The notes under the pieces: generated by a model
What the model saw: only the letters and a program-made list of their open reading frames with translations
Told to the model about the DNA's origin: nothing
The model's database searches: none
In this document: in pieces, positions 60,290-64,000 of the stretch
How positions within the stretch are numbered: position 1 is the first letter of the stretch
How the letters are laid out: each line of letters opens with the position of its first letter
Made by a program: the position numbers and the translations under genes
Source of the DNA: Mangifera indica
Taxonomy: Eukaryota > Streptophyta > Magnoliopsida > Sapindales > Anacardiaceae
Assembly (NCBI RefSeq): GCF_011075055.1
Contig: NC_058149.1
Span: 8,624,449 to 8,688,448, forward strand
Direction of reading: 5' to 3'
Length of the DNA stretch: 64,000 bases

Positions 60290-61719
60290 GGCCAATCGTC
60301 ATTTCCCACCTATATTTTAACGTGAAGATAAAATATATTTATAAAATTTAAAAAACTCAAATATTTATTTTATGAGTTAAGTTATTATTAAAATTTTTTA
60401 TTAAAAGCAAGGAAAAAAAATCATTTTATCATTAAATCTTAAAAATTTATATATTTTTTTCGTTTGATTTTAAAAACTAATAATTTTATTTCAAAATTAA
60501 GTTTAAAAAAAAAATCATTTTTCCCACAACTCTAAGGTTTCATACTTTTCAAATTTTTTTTTTTGTAGCTATCCCTACAAACTTTTTAAAACCTTTTTCA
60601 TCCCTAATTTCAATTTATACATCTTGAATGGCTTATCAAAGGTGGTTGGACGATGGCTTGATGGCAGGACGACAGCGAAAGGATGATAAAACGTTGTCCA
60701 GAAGCATCGACTCGTCCTTTTTCAATGCTTTTGGACAATGGCTAGATGACTAAAGGTTGTTTTGTTGATGTCGTGCTTTTGTTGACGCTCTAGAGTTTCG
60801 ACATCATCTTTTCTTCGACACTTCATTGTCCCGTCATTCAACCACCGCCTTGTTGACCCACCGAAGATGATATAAATTAAAATTGGGGGATGGGAAAACA
60901 AAGTTTAAAAAGTTTGTGGGGTGGGCTACAAATGAAAAAATAAATAAAAAGTATGAAACCCTATAACTCAGGGAAAAGTGAATTTTTCAAAAGGCTAAAA
61001 AGATTATTTCACCTTAAGTTTTAGTGTGTTCTCAAAGTCACACCCACAAAATTTGAAAAGTCAGAAGTCCTACCTACGGGCTGACTTCAGTTAAAAGAGA
61101 CAAGAGTAAAATCATCATTTTATTAGTAATATTAAAAAATATAAAATTAATTATATTTTCCTCCCACAGTTTTAAAAACTAACATCTTCACACATGTCTA
61201 AAGTTTTTTAACTTTCAAAAGTTTTATTGATTCATCAATTCTAGAAGAATCGATGGAGTCGACGAAGATGAGTCTTTATTGATTCTTCTAGAATCGATGA
61301 ATATGCATCTTCAATGTGTCATTTGGAAGCTTTAGAGATGATCAGTGAGATGGTGGGTTGAAGTGTTTTCGTCGATTGTCAGAGATAATGGCCAAAAAGC
61401 CTCTGAAAAATAAATTCTTGATTTTGGAGGAAAAATATTACTTTTGAAAGTTAAAAAACTTTAGATAGATGTGAAGTTATTAGTTTTTAAAACTATGAGA
61501 GAAAAACATAATTAATTTTATATTTTTTTAATAATCTTTTGGCCTTTTCAAACCTTAATCTTGAAAAAAAATTATATAAAGTTCTAAAATTTTAGAATTT
61601 AAAAATAAAATGGTAGTTTTATCTTTATTTTTAATAAAAAATGTTAATAATAATTCATCCATAAATGAATCTTTTATTATTAGACCCCCATAATTTTCGC
61701 GCAAAATACTTCTTTGGCC
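60290..61719. mobile_element. LTIR element, copy 5 (outer), interrupted by copy 6
   Basis: Ends GGCCAATCGTCATTTCCCAC and inverse GGCCAAAGAAGTATTTTGCG. Flanks GTAATTATT (60281-60289) and GTAGTTATA (61720-61728) agree at 7 of 9. Paired arm landmarks: TTATTATTAAAATTTTTTATTAAAA near 60382 and its reverse near 61630. A second element sits inside at 60993-61544. The centre (60600-60870) has GAC/GTC-rich self-complementary sequence. Confidence 0.7.
60993..61544. mobile_element. LTIR element, copy 6, nested in copy 5
   Basis: 552 bp, ends GGCTAAAAAGATTATTTCAC and inverse GGCCAAAAGATTATTAAAAA. Flanks TTTTCAAAA (60984-60992) and TTTTCAAAC (61545-61553), 8 of 9 matching. The arms share GTTTTAAAAACTAAC. 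The middle contains a palindromic ATTCTAGAAGAATCGATG pair. Non-coding. Confidence 0.85.
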
Positions 61720-61728
61720 GTAGTTATA

Positions 61729-62278
61729 ATCTTAATACTATGAGTATTTTGGCTCCATCTTGCTTGGATATTTGTAGAAGAGAATTAATAGCTTGATTGT
61801 CAGTGCATACGAGATAAAAGTTAAGGTTAATTAAAACAATAATGAATGGGCTGAAATTATTGTCAATGGTAGGGAGTATGGGCTTTGTGGTTTTTTTTTT
61901 TATTAATTATTGAAATTTATTAATCTCAAACTTGATTCTAATAAACCCAAAATTAGTTTGAATTGGAATGTGACAATTAAATATTTTTTGGTTTAAGTTT
62001 AAATTGAAATTTTAAAGGTATTTGAGTCATTAAATTCATAAATCTAAAAAAATTTGATATTGATAAACTAAAATAATATTATTTTGATTAATACTAAGCA
62101 AAATAATATTATTTTAATAATTTTTATTCAATTATAATATTAAGTCAAACTAAAATTCGATTCGAACTTAATTCCTATAAAATGAATTTTTTTAGATAAT
62201 TTTAACTCATAATTGATAATGAGTTTATTTGATAGTGAATTTGAGTTGTTGTTGGACTCGATCTCATGAATGTAGGCT
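61729..62278. other. gene-less AT-rich stretch
   Basis: No gene, repeat boundary or RNA was recognised. AATAATATTATTTTGATTAA and AATAATATTATTTTAATAAT near 62072 and 62101 are short direct repeats. Confidence 0.4.
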
Positions 62279-62287
62279 AATTTTTAT

Positions 62288-62468
62288 CAATAAAACTATG
62301 TACACCTATTTTTGATACACAATTTATGTACACAGATGAGGTGTTATCATGTGATTGGATGTTTCTTTATCATATAATGACACATGTTTTAAAATCACCT
62401 AATTACATAATGACACATTATTGTGTACATAAATTATGTACCAAAAATGGGTACACATAGCACTGCTC
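62288..62468. mobile_element. small MITE (ACTATGTGYACA family), copy 3
   Basis: 181 bp, left end CAATAAAACTATGTACACCT, right end the inverse of GAGCAGTGCTATGTGTACCC, with perfect 9-bp flanks AATTTTTAT (62279-62287 and 62469-62477). The arms continue with TGATACACAATTTATGTACA and its counterpart. No coding capacity. Confidence 0.9.
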
Positions 62469-62477
62469 AATTTTTAT

Positions 62478-63103
62478 ATAGTTAAACTATGTAAAAAATT
62501 TCTGTCTCTTTTTCTTTACCGCACTTTTATTTTACTTTCACTTGGTGTGCTTGTTTTTGTGTAAAAAGCAACTGAATTTTCAATTCATTCCTATCACTCA
62601 TTTGGCTAAATAACCCTAACACATCTCTCACTTTAATGTGAATTTTAAATAAAAAATGTTGATGGCTAAAATTTTACCAACAAGAAGTATGCAAGATTAG
62701 TGATATATTCATATGCAAAGAGATAACAATGTACAAAAAAAGTTTTTAAAGTAGTTCAACCTATTATTTGGAAGTCTACGTCTGCTATTATATTGTTGAT
62801 ATCTTGGTGAAATTTTGGCTTGGTACACTCTTGTATATATAAGACAAAAGGAAAAAATAATGTTGTAATTACACGTTTTGGATGCGTTTAAATCGTAGTA
62901 CATTGAATTTTTTTTCCCTTTTATCTATATTCCTATTTAAATAAGAGATAATTTTGCACTCCATAAAGGCAGATGATACGGATGGATGTGATCCATTGAT
63001 ATTAGGAGGTGAAAATGACACATTAAAAAAATCATGAAAAAAAATGTTACTATTAAAAGACACTCACTCTATTGATTTTGGATTGGAGGACTTTTACTTG
63101 TTT
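62478..63103. other. gene-less stretch
   Basis: Two overlapping minus-strand open frames of 64 codons match nothing known. Otherwise AT-rich, unremarkable sequence. Confidence 0.35.
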
Positions 63104-64000
63104 TGTAACACTCATTTCTAGATGAATCCTTCTGAAGAGAATATACATTTAAAGTGGCATGTTATCAAAACTTAAAAATCATGCAATTTAAAATCAATCA
63201 CAACATATGTAACTCATAATAAATATTAAATGAGCATTATCAAAAACTTTATAAATGAGTGTGCAAAAAATATCATTATAAAAGTTAAATCATGTTTTTT
63301 TGTAAAACAAATAAATGTAGAAATATATTACAACATAAATAAGTGATAATCATAATATAAAAGTCAATCCCCTCCATATGCTATCTTTTTTTAGTTGACT
63401 CTTACTTCTCCCACAATCACACATAAATCATTTTTTACATGTAAAACAATCATAATGAACAAATGACTGCTAAACACTAATAAGTAGGTGACCTATATAA
63501 TATTTTATTGTACACCAAATAACATTTACATAAACTTATCATTCCTTCATACATGAACATGCACATTCTTGCACAGAGCTAAGGTCATCATAATTCCTTT
63601 CTCGACCCTTCTCATGATGACAAAAAATGCAACAACTTATCTTTTACTTCTTATGAAAGCATGACTATCTTTCACTAAGTCAATCAAAAAACTTCACTAA
63701 CTTAACTTTGTTAGTTAGACTAGGCTACAAATGTATAGACACTCTAGCAATGAGAAAATAAATTCTCAATCTCACTTTTTATTCACAAAATTATCATGGA
63801 TTGCTAAAATCACCCAAAGGTGGTCCCTGCATAAAGCTTCTAACTAACCATATGAGGAATAAACTTATGAAATTCTCATTTTCATACACAATATATATGG
63901 AATTCTGATTGACATCATATTACGAATGCCTCTATAACGGGTATGTGCATGAAACATCTCATAAATGTCATAATGTGATATCCCTCATGCTTTCACATTC
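63104..64000 (-). mobile_element. possible Ty3/gypsy LTR end running off the window
   Basis: TGTAACACTCATTTCTAG at 63104 has the same form as the LTR ends at 6606 (TGTAACATCCCTCCCTAG) and 23152 (TATAACACCCTTTCTAG). What follows resembles the loose composition of those LTRs: AAATCATGC, AAACACTAATAAGTAGGTGA. No protein or second LTR is visible, so this is tentative. Confidence 0.35.

Noticed and set aside
1..64000. An undescribed multi-gene system or gene cluster
   Set aside because: The three intact genes belong to known, unrelated families and are separated by transposon debris. Nothing in spacing or orientation links them functionally.

Overview
The window is nuclear DNA of a flowering plant, most likely a eudicot. 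It is strongly AT-rich, its host genes carry short plant-type GT-AG introns, and all three are plant housekeeping or stress genes. I cannot name the species. The gene content is low: three host genes lie in the right half (30.8-59.9 kb), and almost everything else is transposable-element debris, much of it nested.

Layout. 1-15.7 kb is a transposon-only zone. It holds a TA microsatellite, a 2.75-kb degenerate hAT transposon, a truncated Ty3/gypsy (Tekay/Del-like) element on the minus strand, a diverged tandem duplication (10.7-13.5 kb), hAT-type MITEs and two long-terminal-inverted-repeat (LTIR) elements. 15.7-28.9 kb has no recognisable host gene; it carries relics of a second Ty3/gypsy element (gag, protease, start of RT, minus strand) and reverse-oriented copies of the repeat family seen on the left. 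28.9-30.0 kb holds two inverted-repeat elements inserted one base apart in the same target. 30.8-40.4 kb is a complete six-exon gene for CCR4-NOT subunit 10 (minus strand), with a 2.1-kb LTR retrotransposon remnant antisense in its fifth intron. 40.8-47.6 kb is a full-length but dead Mutator-like element (MULE) with TIRs of about 0.55 kb, about 0.4 kb upstream of the CNOT10 start codon. 47.7-50.9 kb holds one LTIR element and a foldback element of about 1 kb that ends just before a promoter. 51.3-54.4 kb is a DIN10/RFS6-type raffinose-synthase-like gene (plus strand) whose upstream exons splice in frame into a longer, possibly plastid-targeted protein. 55.2-59.9 kb is a DAYSLEEPER-type domesticated hAT transposase gene (minus strand) with about 25 copies of an 11-residue repeat at its N-terminus. 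60.3-61.7 kb is an LTIR element nested in another, followed by a MITE and an LTR-like end.

How the parts relate. The three host genes are functionally unconnected: mRNA deadenylation, galactosyl-sugar metabolism, and a developmental regulator derived from a transposase. The DIN10-like and DAYSLEEPER-like genes converge tail to tail. The main biology visible is transposon stratigraphy. Several insertions can be proved from target-site duplications and from empty paralogous sites within this same window. I found no CRISPR array, operon, rRNA, confident tRNA or clearly new gene system.
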